NCBI RefSeq assembly: GCF_000179615.1
Contig: NZ_AEDD01000011.1
Coordinates: 62,001 to 126,000 of the forward strand
Length of the DNA: 64,000 nt
Direction: 5' to 3'
Source of the DNA: Paenibacillus curdlanolyticus YK9
GTDB taxonomy: Bacteria; Bacillota; Bacilli; Paenibacillales; Paenibacillaceae
The number at the start of each line of letters is the position of its first letter. Position 1 is the first letter of the stretch. Of the stretch, positions 28,090-37,534 are shown in pieces. The notes under the pieces were generated by a model. It saw only the letters and a list, made by a program, of their open reading frames with translations. It had not been told where the DNA came from and made no database searches. Position numbers and translations under genes: made by a program.

Positions 28090-29472
28090 ATGAACGATAA
28101 ACAAACAGGGACGGCGGCAGACGCCGTTCCGCTTCACTCCTATACAGAAGCAGCAGATTGGATTAACGGCTTGATTCCTTTCGGAATTCGCCCAGGCTTA
28201 GAGCGGATGCAGCTGCTCATGGAACGGCTCGGCAATCCGGAGCGCAGATTGAAATTTATCCATGTGGCAGGCACGAACGGCAAAGGCTCGACCTGTGCGT
28301 ATTTGACATCGATTCTGCTTGCATGCGGTTATGATGTAGGGACGTTCACATCCCCGTACATTACGAAATTTACGAACCGGTTCCAATACAACGGCGAGGA
28401 TATTCCAGAGGAAACGCTTACGAATCTAGCGAATATGTTGAAGCCGCATGTCGAGGATATCGCAGCAACAGAACTGGGTTCTCCGACGATGTTTGAGGTG
28501 TCGACAGCGATTGCCATTCTTTATTTTGCTAAAGTTACTTTCCCTGATTACGTTGTATGGGAGACGGGACTGGGCGGACGGATGGATGTGACGAACATTG
28601 TGTCGCCCGTGCTCTCGCTGATCACGAACGTCGGACACGACCATATGGATGTGCTGGGCGATACCATCGAGGATGTGGCTCGCGAGAAGGCTGGCATTAT
28701 CAAGCCGGGCGTTCCTGTCGTGAGCACGGCTACCCAGCCGGAAGTGATCGCTGTGCTGAAGGAAAAAGCGAAGCAGTCGAAAAGCACGTTGTATTTGCTC
28801 GGCGAACAGTTTAACTATGAGCGGCGTATTGTAGAAGAAAATCGCCAAACATTCGATTTCACAGGGCCGTTCCGTTCCATCGAATCGCTTGAAATTACGT
28901 TGAATGGCGGCCATCAGGTGGACAATGCCGCATTGACGATTATGGGACTTGAAGTGCTTCGCCAGTACGCTGCGCTGCTGCTTGACGATGAGGATCTCGT
29001 GAAGGGACTTCGTACGACCGCATGGCCGGGACGGTTGGAAATGGTGTCGCAAAAGCCGCGTATACTCGTGGACGGCGCACATAATCCCGAAGGGGCGAAG
29101 TCTTTGGCTGCCGCGCTGCGTACGACCTACTCCTATAATCAGGCGCATGTCATGATGGGAATGCTCGAGAATAAGAATCACAGAGACGCTTTGCGGCATA
29201 TACTGCCAATAGCGAATACGCTGATCGTGACCGAGCCCGATTTTCGAAAAAAAATGGACGCGGCTTCGTTTGCGTCTATCGTACGAGAGGTTGCGTCAGA
29301 AGAAGGCTTGACGGTGGAAGTCATTGTCGAACCGGATTGGCGTGCGGCGCTCGATAAGCTTGAGACACTGACAGCAGATGGCGATCTTGGCGTCGTGACG
29401 GGAACTTTGTATCTCATTTCTGACGTGCGCGCCCAGCTGCTTCATATCAAGGATTCTGAAAAAGGTTGGTGA
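28090..29472 (+). CDS. folC: Folylpolyglutamate synthase / dihydrofolate synthase
   Basis: The 460-residue Mur-ligase-fold enzyme adds glutamates to folates. The ATP loop is HVAGTNGKGSTCAYL (about residue 58), the ligand motif is VWETGLGGRMDVTN, and the C-terminal domain has VDGAHNPEGAKSL. Size and motifs match the bifunctional FolC family. It follows valS, as in B. subtilis, and 7 bases separate it from the TTG start of murC. The prepilin peptidase comC that follows folC in B. subtilis is not present here. Confidence 0.95.
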   Translation: MNDKQTGTAADAVPLHSYTEAADWINGLIPFGIRPGLERMQLLMERLGNPERRLKFIHVAGTNGKGSTCAYLTSILLACGYDVGTFTSPYITKFTNRFQYNGEDIPEETLTNLANMLKPHVEDIAATELGSPTMFEVSTAIAILYFAKVTFPDYVVWETGLGGRMDVTNIVSPVLSLITNVGHDHMDVLGDTIEDVAREKAGIIKPGVPVVSTATQPEVIAVLKEKAKQSKSTLYLLGEQFNYERRIVEENRQTFDFTGPFRSIESLEITLNGGHQVDNAALTIMGLEVLRQYAALLLDDEDLVKGLRTTAWPGRLEMVSQKPRILVDGAHNPEGAKSLAAALRTTYSYNQAHVMMGMLENKNHRDALRHILPIANTLIVTEPDFRKKMDAASFASIVREVASEEGLTVEVIVEPDWRAALDKLETLTADGDLGVVTGTLYLISDVRAQLLHIKDSEKGW

Positions 29473-29479
29473 ACCGTCT

Positions 29480-30862
29480 TTGAATACGGCAGAACATGTG
29501 CATTTTATCGGCATCGGCGGTTATGGGATGAGCGCAATTGCGCGTGTCATGCTGGAAATGGGTTATAAGGTGACGGGGTCCGATGTGGTCCGCGCAGAAC
29601 TGACGGAGAAGCTTGCGCAAAAAGGGGCAGGCATCTTCATCGGCCATGAAGCGGAGCATGTTAAGGGCGCCGATCTCGTTGTGTACTCAACCGCGCTCTC
29701 GAAAGACAACGTAGAACGGAAGGCTGCGGAAGAGCTGAACATTCCGGTGCTGCATCGCGCACAGATGCTTTCCCGACTCATGAATGCTGGCAAGGGCGTT
29801 GCAGTTGCAGGCGCCCATGGCAAAACGACGACTTCGTCGATGATTGCGCTCGTGATGGAAACGTGCAAAATCGATCCGACGTACATTATTGGCGGCGAAA
29901 TCGTCAATGTGGGCACGAACGCAAAAGCCGGCAAAGGAGAATACGTCGTTGCAGAAGCGGATGAGAGCGACGGCTCATTCCTGCAATACCATCCTACAAT
30001 TGCAATTGTGACGAATATTGAACCAGATCATCTTGAAAATTACGAAGGCGACTTCAACAAGCTGAAAGAAGCGTACGTCCAGTTTCTGCATCAAGTGAAG
30101 CCTGACGGCAAAGCGATCGTATGCATTGACGATACGAATCTGCAGGAAATGCTGCCTTCGCTCCGCGGCGGCGCTTTGCGAAACGATCAAATCGTGACGT
30201 ACGGCATTGATCAGGAGGCTAATTATCGCGCATCAGATCTTCAATTAGGCGACCGCAAGGTAAGCTTCATCTTGCATCGTGACGGCGAAACGCTGGGCAA
30301 CGTTGAACTGTCCGTTCCCGGTCGGCATAATGTATACAACGCGATGGCTACGATTATTACTTGCCTCGAGGCAGGCCTCTCGTTCGAGTCCGTCGCTGAA
30401 GCGATTCGTTTGTTCCGCGGGGCCAAGCGGCGTTTCCATGTTCTTGGCGAGAAGAATGATATTCTTGTCATCGATGATTACGCGCATCATCCAACGGAAA
30501 TTCAAGCGACGATCAGCGCGGCCAAAGCGACGGGCAAGCGGATTGTTGCTGTATTCCAGCCACAGCGATATACGCGTACGTATTTCCTGCTGGAGCAATT
30601 CAGCTGTGCGTTCGGCGAAGCAGATGAGGTTATTATTACGGATATCTATTCGCCAGCAGGCGAACAGCAAATTGAAGGCGTGCACTCCCGTAAACTGGTC
30701 GAGATGATCGTCCAGAACAGCAATGCGAATACCGCTTATGTCCCAACGAAGGAAGAAGTGCTGGAACGGCTGATCGCGTCGAAGAAGCCGGGCGACCTGA
30801 TTATTACGATGGGCGCCGGCGATATTTGGAAGGTAGCTGCGGCATTAGCGGAAAGTTTATAA
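29480..30862 (+). CDS. murC: UDP-N-acetylmuramate-L-alanine ligase
   Basis: The 460-residue enzyme attaches the first amino acid of the peptidoglycan stem. The N-terminal UDP-binding motif HFIGIGGYGMSAIA begins at about residue 8, ATP loop GAHGKTTTSSM is at about 113, and DDYAHHPTEI marks the C-terminal region. No ATG lies upstream of the glycine motif, so the TTG at 29480, with an AGGTTGGTGA ribosome site, is the start. The weak start codon and close packing suggest coupling to folC. In B. subtilis murC lies elsewhere. Confidence 0.95.
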   Translation: MNTAEHVHFIGIGGYGMSAIARVMLEMGYKVTGSDVVRAELTEKLAQKGAGIFIGHEAEHVKGADLVVYSTALSKDNVERKAAEELNIPVLHRAQMLSRLMNAGKGVAVAGAHGKTTTSSMIALVMETCKIDPTYIIGGEIVNVGTNAKAGKGEYVVAEADESDGSFLQYHPTIAIVTNIEPDHLENYEGDFNKLKEAYVQFLHQVKPDGKAIVCIDDTNLQEMLPSLRGGALRNDQIVTYGIDQEANYRASDLQLGDRKVSFILHRDGETLGNVELSVPGRHNVYNAMATIITCLEAGLSFESVAEAIRLFRGAKRRFHVLGEKNDILVIDDYAHHPTEIQATISAAKATGKRIVAVFQPQRYTRTYFLLEQFSCAFGEADEVIITDIYSPAGEQQIEGVHSRKLVEMIVQNSNANTAYVPTKEEVLERLIASKKPGDLIITMGAGDIWKVAAALAESL

Positions 30863-30885
30863 CAATACATTCGAAGTAAAATGGC

Positions 30886-30927
30886 AAATAGGCAAGCTCG
30901 CGCATAGCGAGTTTGCCTATTTTTTTC
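30886..30927 (+). terminator. Terminator after murC
   Basis: AAATAGGCAAGCTCGC pairs with GCGAGTTTGCCTATTT over 16 bases (one G-U), followed by T. Confidence 0.9.
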
Positions 30928-30983
30928 TTTATTTTAAAAAAACACTGCCGTATACTGGAGGGGAAAATAAAAAATACATAAGG

Positions 30984-32141
30984 ATGGTTGAATTGAAACA
31001 GAAATTATCGATTTTATTGCTTATCTGTATGGCAGTGATGCTGGTGCCAGCCACCGTATTCGGAGCTGTCGCTGTCAGCGTCACGGTTGACGGGACGGCT
31101 GTCAAATTTACGCAAGCGCCTGTACGTAAAACAAACGTTACGATGGTAGAGGCTAAGCCGTTAGTTGCCAAAATCGGCGCAACCTATGCGTTTGACACGA
31201 AAACCAAAACCGCAACGATTAAGAGCGGCGCTTCCGTGGTGAAGCTGACTGTTGACAGCAAGTCGGCGGTCGTCAACGGCGTGAAAAAAGCATTGACGGT
31301 CGCTCCGTACAGCCTCAAAGGCTACATCATCGTTCCTGCTGAGTTCGTTGTTCAGAGCTTGGGCGGCATTGCCAAGTGGGACGGAAGCAGCAAGCTGGTC
31401 GTCACTTCCCCAGCAGCTGTCACAAAGCTGAGTAAAGCGAAAGCGCTTGATGCGGTGAATCAGTATATTCAGTTGCATGCCAAAGAGGATGCCAAAGGGA
31501 TTCAGGCAGCATGGCTGCCAAAGTATTGGAATGCGGATTTCAAGGAAGGCATGTTTGCAGCGTTTGAACAGTATGACATGCAAATTAAGGTAACGAGCAA
31601 CGTTGTAACGGCGTTCTCTGCTTCGCAGGTTACGATTGAAACGGAATTTAAAGTGCAGTATTCGAGCGAGTTGTACATACCGGGCGAGGTTGTTTCTGAG
31701 ACATTCGTGCTAGTAAAAGACAGCGCTGGCGCCTGGAAAATCAAGAGCGAGAGGTTAGATGACTCTGTTCTAGATCTTCCTGAAACGCCAGCTGCAACGA
31801 CGCCAGAATTCGCTTCAGGCGTGAATAGCTTCGTTCAACAATATGTGGCTTCGCTGAACGCTGCAGATGTGGAAGCAATTGGCGGCTTGTTCACGGCGGA
31901 TTCGGCAAGCAAAGAGGAGCAGCTTGGATACTGGGAACAATTGTTCGCTGATTATACTTCCGTCTTTAAGGTCGAGAATCCATTCTTCCTTTCTGTAGAT
32001 GAGAAAAACGGCAAGGCTGCCGTCCTCATCACTTACGAGATTGAAGATGAAGAGGAAGAGTACTCCTATGAATCGATTCTTTATCTATCGAAGGACGATG
32101 CAGGGCAATGGAAGATTAGCGATGTATTAGACCTTTACTAA
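30984..32141 (+). CDS. Secreted protein with copper amine oxidase N-terminal-type domain and two NTF2-like regions
   Basis: The 385-residue protein has a signal peptide (about 1-27, LLLICMAVMLVPATVFGA). A stalk-like CuAO-N domain follows (about 30-145, VTVDGTAVKFTQAPV, APYSLKGYIIVPAEFVVQSLGG). Such domains are common on exported Paenibacillaceae proteins and usually carry no oxidase activity. Two similar regions of about 100 residues follow (about 155-262 and 275-385), each with a helix, a WL or LFT segment and a closing AWKI or QWKI strand, like tandem NTF2-like folds; that reading is inference. TTG 30993, closer to AAGGATGG, is an alternative start. Confidence 0.75.
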   Translation: MVELKQKLSILLLICMAVMLVPATVFGAVAVSVTVDGTAVKFTQAPVRKTNVTMVEAKPLVAKIGATYAFDTKTKTATIKSGASVVKLTVDSKSAVVNGVKKALTVAPYSLKGYIIVPAEFVVQSLGGIAKWDGSSKLVVTSPAAVTKLSKAKALDAVNQYIQLHAKEDAKGIQAAWLPKYWNADFKEGMFAAFEQYDMQIKVTSNVVTAFSASQVTIETEFKVQYSSELYIPGEVVSETFVLVKDSAGAWKIKSERLDDSVLDLPETPAATTPEFASGVNSFVQQYVASLNAADVEAIGGLFTADSASKEEQLGYWEQLFADYTSVFKVENPFFLSVDEKNGKAAVLITYEIEDEEEEYSYESILYLSKDDAGQWKISDVLDLY

Positions 32142-32164
32142 ACCGAATAACGAGTTGATCCAAA

Positions 32165-32206
32165 CAAGCGGCAGAATTCTTAACGGAAATCTGCTGCTTG
32201 TTTTTT
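32165..32206 (+). terminator. Terminator after the CuAO-N protein
   Basis: CAAGCGGCAGA (32165-32175) and TCTGCTGCTTG (32190-32200), one mismatch or wobble, then six T. Confidence 0.85.
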
Positions 32207-32232
32207 CATTGGGCGCGAAAATGGACTTGTCG

Positions 32233-32261
32233 TCATAAATCTCGCAGCCTGCTCATAGATT
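32233..32261 (+). promoter_or_regulatory. Candidate sigma-E promoter of the spoIIB-like gene
   Basis: TCATAAA (32233-32239), 14 bases, CATAGATT (32254-32261): 5 of 7 and 7 of 8 to the sigma-E boxes. It lies 49 bases before the start used. Confidence 0.45.
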
Positions 32262-32309
32262 AGTAGTACAGAACGGGAAGAACGAATGCTTTCGAAGGAG
32301 CGAAGGACG

Positions 32310-33812
32310 ATGAAACGAGAGTCACGAATGACATTCCGCTTTGATGCGAATGAAGCACAGTCGGGCCGTTTAGCGGCGGATGAGAAACGGATAAAACCGC
32401 AAATGCGCGTAGTGTCGGACAGGCTGGATGCAGCAGAGGGCGTTTCTTCATCGCTGCCTGAGCATATGGAGTCGAGCTCTCGCGATCCTTTATTCCAATC
32501 GGATATTCAAGCTTTGGAGCTGCTTATTAGATCGGAGAACGGCGCGATTAGTGAGACGTTCGAGCATGGGGAATCGAACGGACAACGGCAGGAGCCTGCG
32601 AAGGAGGCCGCTTCGGAGCGCACGTGGCATTTTCCCGAACCGATTCAACGAAACAAGCGAAATCTGGATCATACCGAACGAAAACTAATTTCGATTCCGA
32701 ATCGTATACAGGTAGAGGACGCAGACGTTGAAGCTGCTCGCGAAACGATGTCGATTGAGCCGACTGGCTATCCGGATGAACGCGTGGAGGATTCTCCAAA
32801 AAAAGATGCTATCGTTAAGCCTGATTTATCTGACTTGCTTACGGACGAGTCTTTTGTCGAATTAACAGGACAACGTTTCGACAAGAGGTCCCTCGGGGTA
32901 GATTATACAAGGACGCACCCGCGAGGCCCTTCTTGGCTTAAAGTGTTTGCTTCGGTGACAGGCGCCATAGCGACGGGGGCGCTGTTCGGGTACTTGGCGC
33001 TTTCCCTATTCGCAGGACAAGGTCCTTGGGCAGATGATGCTAAAGGGCAATCGCCTGCGACCTTGAAGACTTCCGCTGAAAATTCGGATCGAACGAGCAA
33101 TGGCGAGCAATCGGTCATTTCGCTCCCGAATTCACCGGGTACAGGCGCCGCGGAACCGACTGGCTCGTCTGGTTCATCCGCTTCGGTCAAGCTTAATTTG
33201 CCTGCAGTGACCTACTCGACGCTCCAATATGGGGTGTTCAGCTCGGCAGAAGGTGCGGATGCGGCAGTGAAGGAGCTTAAGGACAAAGGACTGGCTGCTT
33301 ATCGATGGGATACGGAGCAAGATTATCGCGTTTATGTAGGCGTCTCGCGAGAACGGGATGGCGCGCTTGCGCTAAGTCAATCGCTCGGCGGTATCGAGGT
33401 GTATGTAAAATCGATAGAATTGCCAGCTGTCGACAAAATGGCTTTTGCAGGCGAATCGTCCCAGCTTCAGCAATATTGGGAGCAGACGAATGCGCTCGTT
33501 TCCACATTGGACCGGTTAACGCTGGACCAATTAGAGCTGGCGACGCCGCAACCTATAAGCGGAGCGCAATCAGCGGCATGGTCGAAGCAGCATGAGCAGT
33601 GGCTTGCAACCTCATCCGCCATCCGTTCCAAATTAACGGATGAGCAGAAAAAATTAGCCGTTCGTTTGGAGCAGGCGATTAATACAGCTGCGGTTTCCTT
33701 GGCGGAATATAACAAGAAGCCGGCTGAGGCTCATCTGTGGAATGCGCAGTCCGCATTGATGACCGCGATATTCGTTGAAAAAGGATGGTTGGAATCGAAC
33801 CCTGGATTGTAA
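32310..33812 (+). CDS. SpoIIB-like SPOR-domain membrane protein
   Basis: The 500-residue protein lies in the place of spoIIB (folC-spoIIB-maf-radC). The acidic, probably disordered cytoplasmic part spans about 1-205, and one membrane helix follows at about 209-235 (FASVTGAIATGALFGYLALSLF). Outside the membrane, a Ser/Thr/Gly linker leads to a SPOR domain at about 303-375 (TYSTLQYGVFSSAEGADAAV, YRVYVGVSRERDGALALSQ). SPOR domains bind denuded septal glycan; SpoIIB in B. subtilis helps septal thinning and engulfment. A 125-residue helical tail follows. ATG 32286 is in frame, but GGAGCGAAGGA fits 32310. Confidence 0.8.
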   Translation: MKRESRMTFRFDANEAQSGRLAADEKRIKPQMRVVSDRLDAAEGVSSSLPEHMESSSRDPLFQSDIQALELLIRSENGAISETFEHGESNGQRQEPAKEAASERTWHFPEPIQRNKRNLDHTERKLISIPNRIQVEDADVEAARETMSIEPTGYPDERVEDSPKKDAIVKPDLSDLLTDESFVELTGQRFDKRSLGVDYTRTHPRGPSWLKVFASVTGAIATGALFGYLALSLFAGQGPWADDAKGQSPATLKTSAENSDRTSNGEQSVISLPNSPGTGAAEPTGSSGSSASVKLNLPAVTYSTLQYGVFSSAEGADAAVKELKDKGLAAYRWDTEQDYRVYVGVSRERDGALALSQSLGGIEVYVKSIELPAVDKMAFAGESSQLQQYWEQTNALVSTLDRLTLDQLELATPQPISGAQSAAWSKQHEQWLATSSAIRSKLTDEQKKLAVRLEQAINTAAVSLAEYNKKPAEAHLWNAQSALMTAIFVEKGWLESNPGL

Positions 33813-33873
33813 ACCGTTTGGATACCGCTTATAATGTCCATAGGTGTCAATTCATGGCGAGAGGCGTTGAAGG

Positions 33874-34116
33874 ATGAAGAAGAATGGCTGGACCCTCCTT
33901 CTATTTATCGTGCTCGGCTTGCTTTCGGGAGCACTCGTAGCAAAATGGTTAAAAAAGGTGTCAGGCCTTTCGTTTTTAACGAATACATCGACCATCACAT
34001 GGTCGCCTGATGCGGATTTATATGTGTTCAGCTATGATCTGACGATCCGGCTGGAGCTTAGCTTGCTTAGCATACTTGGGGTAGTTGCGGCAATCTGGTT
34101 GTATCGCAAGCTTTAG
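33874..34116 (+). CDS. DUF4321-type small membrane protein
   Basis: The 80-residue protein has two hydrophobic helices, about 6-24 (WTLLLFIVLGLLSGALVAKWL) and 57-77 (LELSLLSILGVVAAIWLY), joined by a short extracytoplasmic loop. The layout and position before maf match DUF4321 proteins found in sporulating Firmicutes. The function is unknown. It sits between the spoIIB-like gene and maf on the same strand and is likely co-transcribed. The start ATG follows a GAGAGGCG stretch with modest ribosome-site quality. Confidence 0.75.
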   Translation: MKKNGWTLLLFIVLGLLSGALVAKWLKKVSGLSFLTNTSTITWSPDADLYVFSYDLTIRLELSLLSILGVVAAIWLYRKL

Positions 34117-34171
34117 AACCTCAAGCGGCAGCGATGCTGCATGCAAGTCAAGAGAGGAAGTGCCTTTTTCA

Positions 34172-34822
34172 GTGGCTCATAACGGAATTCGTTCCGAAAC
34201 CAATCATATAAGCCAGCTCGTGCTGGCCTCATCGTCTCCGCGCCGGCAGGAACTGGTCGCATCCCTCGACCTTTTTTTGCCGGTTCGTATTTTGTCCAGT
34301 GATGCAGACGAGTCCGTGCCTGCTGAATGGTCGGCTTCGCAGGTTGTCGAAAATCTGGCATTGCGTAAAGCGGAAGCGGTCGTAGCGACACTTCAGCATG
34401 AGGCGCTCGCTGATCGTGGCGGGAGCGGCTCATCGCTAGTCATCGGTGCCGATACCATTGTTGTATTGGACGGAGAAGTGCTTGGCAAGCCTGTTGACAA
34501 GCAAGACGCTATTGCTGCTTTAAGTCGGCTGCAAGGCCGCGCCCATGAAGTGTTCACAGGCGTAGCGCTCGTCGATTCGGCAACTGGACAGCGTTCCGTG
34601 AAGCACCAGCGGACGCAGGTATGGATGAAGCCGTTGTCGACAGAGCGGATTACAAGGTATGTAGAGACGGGCGAGCCGATGGACAAGGCGGGAAGCTATG
34701 CGATTCAAGGGCTTGGCGCCACGAATGTGGAACGGATTGAGGGCTGTTATTTTAACGTCGTTGGATTGCCGTTGTCTTTGCTGTCAGACATGCTGGCCGA
34801 TTACGGCATAAACGTATATTGA
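34172..34822 (+). CDS. maf: Maf-family nucleoside triphosphate pyrophosphatase
   Basis: The Maf fold is recognised by LVLASSSPRRQEL near the N-terminus, VIGADTIVVLDGEVLGKP in the middle and IEGCYFNVVGLP near the end. Maf proteins hydrolyse non-canonical or modified nucleotides (dTTP/UTP class in B. subtilis). Septum-formation effects gave the gene its name. The frame runs back to 34085 inside the previous gene. GTG 34172, behind AGAGGAAG, gives 216 residues and the normal N-terminus; GTG 34160 is a less likely alternative. RadC follows 19 bases later. Confidence 0.9.
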   Translation: MAHNGIRSETNHISQLVLASSSPRRQELVASLDLFLPVRILSSDADESVPAEWSASQVVENLALRKAEAVVATLQHEALADRGGSGSSLVIGADTIVVLDGEVLGKPVDKQDAIAALSRLQGRAHEVFTGVALVDSATGQRSVKHQRTQVWMKPLSTERITRYVETGEPMDKAGSYAIQGLGATNVERIEGCYFNVVGLPLSLLSDMLADYGINVY

Positions 34823-34841
34823 TGAGAAGGCAGGTTGGGGC

Positions 34842-35531
34842 ATGGAGTTGAGAGCGCAATTGATGCGCGATGTCCCCCGTGAAGAACGACCTAGAGAACG
34901 CATGATGGCACATGGGGCTGAGGCGCTGAGTCATTCGGAATTGTTGGCGATTTTATTGCGAACGGGTACGAGCCGGGAATCTGTCGTTGAGCTGGCCTCG
35001 CGCTTGCTTCAGGAATGCGGCGGACTTCGTAATCTGGTCGATTTCAGCCTGGAGCAGTTGATGGAGCTGCATGGCGTAGGACCGGCTAAGGCGCTTCAGC
35101 TGAAAGCGGGAATTGAGCTCGGGCGAAGAATTGCTGCTTCCCGTTTCGGAGACCGGCCTGTCATCAAGCGGCCGCAAGATGCAGCGGAACTCGTGATGGA
35201 TGAGCTGCGTTATCAGTCTAGAGAGCATTTCATGTGCTTGTTTCTAAATACGAAAAATCAAGTCGTAGCGAAGGACATGCTATCGGTTGGAACATTGAAT
35301 GCTTCATTGGTCCACCCGCGAGAGGTGTTTCGCGAGGCGATTAAGCGCAGCAGCGCTTCCATTATTTGCGCCCATAACCATCCCAGTGGTGACCCAACGC
35401 CCAGTCCGGAAGATATCTCGTTAACCCGGCGTTTAGCGGAAGCGGGAGAGTTGATCGGAATCGAGGTTTTGGATCATCTGATCATTGGAGATGGAAAGTT
35501 TGTTAGTTTGAAGGAGCAAGGCTTGTTGTAA
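34842..35531 (+). CDS. radC: RadC-family JAB/MPN domain protein
   Basis: The 229-residue protein has an N-terminal helix-hairpin-helix region (about 60-90, LMELHGVGPAKALQLKAG) and a C-terminal JAMM metallopeptidase-like domain with HNHPSGDPTPSPED. The historical link to DNA repair is doubtful; the biochemical role is not settled. Length and motifs are complete. Context maf-radC-mreB is the conserved Firmicutes order. Confidence 0.93.
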   Translation: MELRAQLMRDVPREERPRERMMAHGAEALSHSELLAILLRTGTSRESVVELASRLLQECGGLRNLVDFSLEQLMELHGVGPAKALQLKAGIELGRRIAASRFGDRPVIKRPQDAAELVMDELRYQSREHFMCLFLNTKNQVVAKDMLSVGTLNASLVHPREVFREAIKRSSASIICAHNHPSGDPTPSPEDISLTRRLAEAGELIGIEVLDHLIIGDGKFVSLKEQGLL

Positions 35532-35537
35532 TATAAT
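35508..35537 (+). promoter_or_regulatory. Probable sigma-A promoter of mreB
   Basis: TTGAAG (35508-35513), 18 bases, TATAAT (35532-35537), overlapping the end of radC and 42 bases before the mreB ATG. Confidence 0.6.
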
Positions 35538-35578
35538 AATTAGGATTGTGGTTATGAAGAGAAGGGAGCTTTACAAAC

Positions 35579-36607
35579 ATGTTTGGAGGATCGAAAGATT
35601 TAGGGATCGACTTGGGAACGGCGAATACCCTGGTCTATGTGCGTGGAAAAGGAATTGTCGTTAGGGAGCCATCTGTGGTTGCCTTACGTACTGATACGAA
35701 GACGATTGAAGCGGTAGGCGAGCATGCAAAGAAAATGATCGGCCGAACACCCGGCAACATTCGGGCGATTCGCCCGATGAAGGACGGCGTTATTGCTGAC
35801 TTTGAAACAACCGCTACAATGATCAAATATTTTATCCGCCAAGCGCAAAAGCAGCGTGCGCTTTTCCCGCGTCATCCGAACGTTATGGTATGTGTGCCAT
35901 CGGGCATTACGGCCGTGGAAAAACGCGCGGTTGAGGATGCGACCAAGCAAGCGGGCGCGCGCGAAGCTTATACGATCGAAGAGCCGTTCGCAGCAGCGAT
36001 CGGTGCTGATCTTCCCGTATGGGAGCCGACAGGCAGCATGGTTGTCGACATCGGCGGCGGTACGACTGAGGTAGCTGTCATTTCGCTTGGCGGCATCGTG
36101 ACAAGCCGTTCCATTCGCGTCGCTGGCGATGAGATGGATGAGGCGATTATCCAGTACATCAAGCGCGTATACAATCTGATGATCGGCGAGCGGACTGCTG
36201 AGCAGCTAAAAATGGAGATCGGTTCAGCTATGCCGTTCGACCGCACGGAATCGATCGAAATTCGCGGGCGCGATCTTGTGTCCGGCCTGCCGAAGACATT
36301 GTCCATTTCCTCGGAGGAAATGAGAGAGGCGCTCACAGATACGGTTAACTCCATCATCGACGCGGTAAAGATCACGTTGGAGAAGTGCCCGCCGGAGCTG
36401 TCTGCTGATATTATGGACCGTGGCATTGTTTTGACCGGCGGCGGCGCACTGCTGCACAGCCTGGACAAGCTGCTGGCACGCGAGACAGGGATGCCTGTTA
36501 TCGTTGCCGAGAATCCGCTCGATTGCGTAGCGATTGGCACGGGACGCGCGCTTGACAACATTCATTTATTTAAGAACAAATCGTCGTCTTCCCGCTCTAA
36601 GCGTTAG
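35579..36607 (+). CDS. mreB: MreB, actin-like rod-shape protein
   Basis: The 342-residue protein is a bacterial actin that moves along the membrane and guides lateral wall synthesis. The phosphate 1 motif [11 protein letters not shown] is at about residues 9-19, phosphate 2 [14 protein letters not shown] at about 157, and the adenosine motif is [15 protein letters not shown]. It starts [25 protein letters not shown] site precedes the ATG. It heads the mreBCD-minCD run. Confidence 0.97.
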   Translation: MFGGSKDLGIDLGTANTLVYVRGKGIVVREPSVVALRTDTKTIEAVGEHAKKMIGRTPGNIRAIRPMKDGVIADFETTATMIKYFIRQAQKQRALFPRHPNVMVCVPSGITAVEKRAVEDATKQAGAREAYTIEEPFAAAIGADLPVWEPTGSMVVDIGGGTTEVAVISLGGIVTSRSIRVAGDEMDEAIIQYIKRVYNLMIGERTAEQLKMEIGSAMPFDRTESIEIRGRDLVSGLPKTLSISSEEMREALTDTVNSIIDAVKITLEKCPPELSADIMDRGIVLTGGGALLHSLDKLLARETGMPVIVAENPLDCVAIGTGRALDNIHLFKNKSSSSRSKR

Positions 36608-36649
36608 GTTACAGGCGGTTTCTCTTACGTATTAGTTTACCAATGGGCG

Positions 36650-37534
36650 GTGATTGAACTGTTTAATCTGATGAGAAACAAACGACTGTTCGTCCTCATG
36701 ATCGGATTGATCTTGTTCATCGCAGTGCTCGGATTTTCGCTTAACGACAGGAAGCTGTCGGCACCCGAAAAGTTCGTCAATGATTCCGTCGCCTACGTAC
36801 AGCAATGGTTTTACAAGCCCGCTGGCTATATAGCGGGCTTGTTTGAGGATATTGGCAGCATCCGATCCCTGCATGAAGAGAATGAGCAGCTCCGGACGAC
36901 GGCAGCGGCTTACGCGCGAGACAAGATCAAGTACAACGTCATTGAGAAAGAAAATGTACGGCTGCAGGAAAAACTCCATTTTACAGAGCGACAAAAAAAG
37001 TTGAATGATTATGAATATTTGATTGCGCAAGTCGTCGCTGTAAGCCCTGATCCTTATAATCCGACCATTCGCATTAATCTCGGGTCAGAGAACGGGATCA
37101 AGAAAGATATGGCGGTAGTTTCGGAAGATGGGCTGGTAGGCATTGTCGATAAGGTGTCGGCATTCTCCTCCAGCGTTCAGCCGATTTCTTCTCTGGATGA
37201 GAAATCGCCAAACTCCAAATCGATTTCCGTCACGGTGCTTGGTCGTGAAAATGAATCATTCGGTATTATTAGTACTTACGATAAGGAATCGGGAAGGCTC
37301 ATGATGAGCCGCATTCCCGAGAAGGATCCGATGATGGTGGGCGATACGGTCATCACTTCTGGCTTAGGTAACGTGTTCCCTAGTGGTCTGGTTGTCGGGA
37401 CAGTGGAAACGCCGCCGCAAGCAGGCGATTTTGGACTGACCAAAGTGGCGTCCGTGCGGCCATTAGCCGATTTTGACCGTCCAACGGAGCTCTTCGTCGT
37501 GAAGATGTCGGAGACAGGGGATGAAACGCCATGA
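36650..37534 (+). CDS. mreC: MreC, rod-shape-determining protein
   Basis: The 294-residue protein has a membrane helix at about 13-30 (LFVLMIGLILFIAVLGF), a periplasm-facing coiled coil (about 65-110, IRSLHEENEQLRTTAAAY) and the paired beta-barrel MreC core (VVAVSPDPYNPTIRINLGS, VVGTVETPPQAGDFGL). It links MreB to the wall-synthesis enzymes. GTG 36650 is used, with GGGCGG close upstream; ATG 36671 is another possibility and would remove seven residues before the helix. The stop overlaps the mreD start as ATGA. Confidence 0.94.
   Translation: MIELFNLMRNKRLFVLMIGLILFIAVLGFSLNDRKLSAPEKFVNDSVAYVQQWFYKPAGYIAGLFEDIGSIRSLHEENEQLRTTAAAYARDKIKYNVIEKENVRLQEKLHFTERQKKLNDYEYLIAQVVAVSPDPYNPTIRINLGSENGIKKDMAVVSEDGLVGIVDKVSAFSSSVQPISSLDEKSPNSKSISVTVLGRENESFGIISTYDKESGRLMMSRIPEKDPMMVGDTVITSGLGNVFPSGLVVGTVETPPQAGDFGLTKVASVRPLADFDRPTELFVVKMSETGDETP

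Noticed and set aside
28426-29199. Minus-strand open frame of 257 codons opposite folC
   Set aside because: Antisense to FolC motifs; His/Arg/Gln-rich translation without any recognisable segment.
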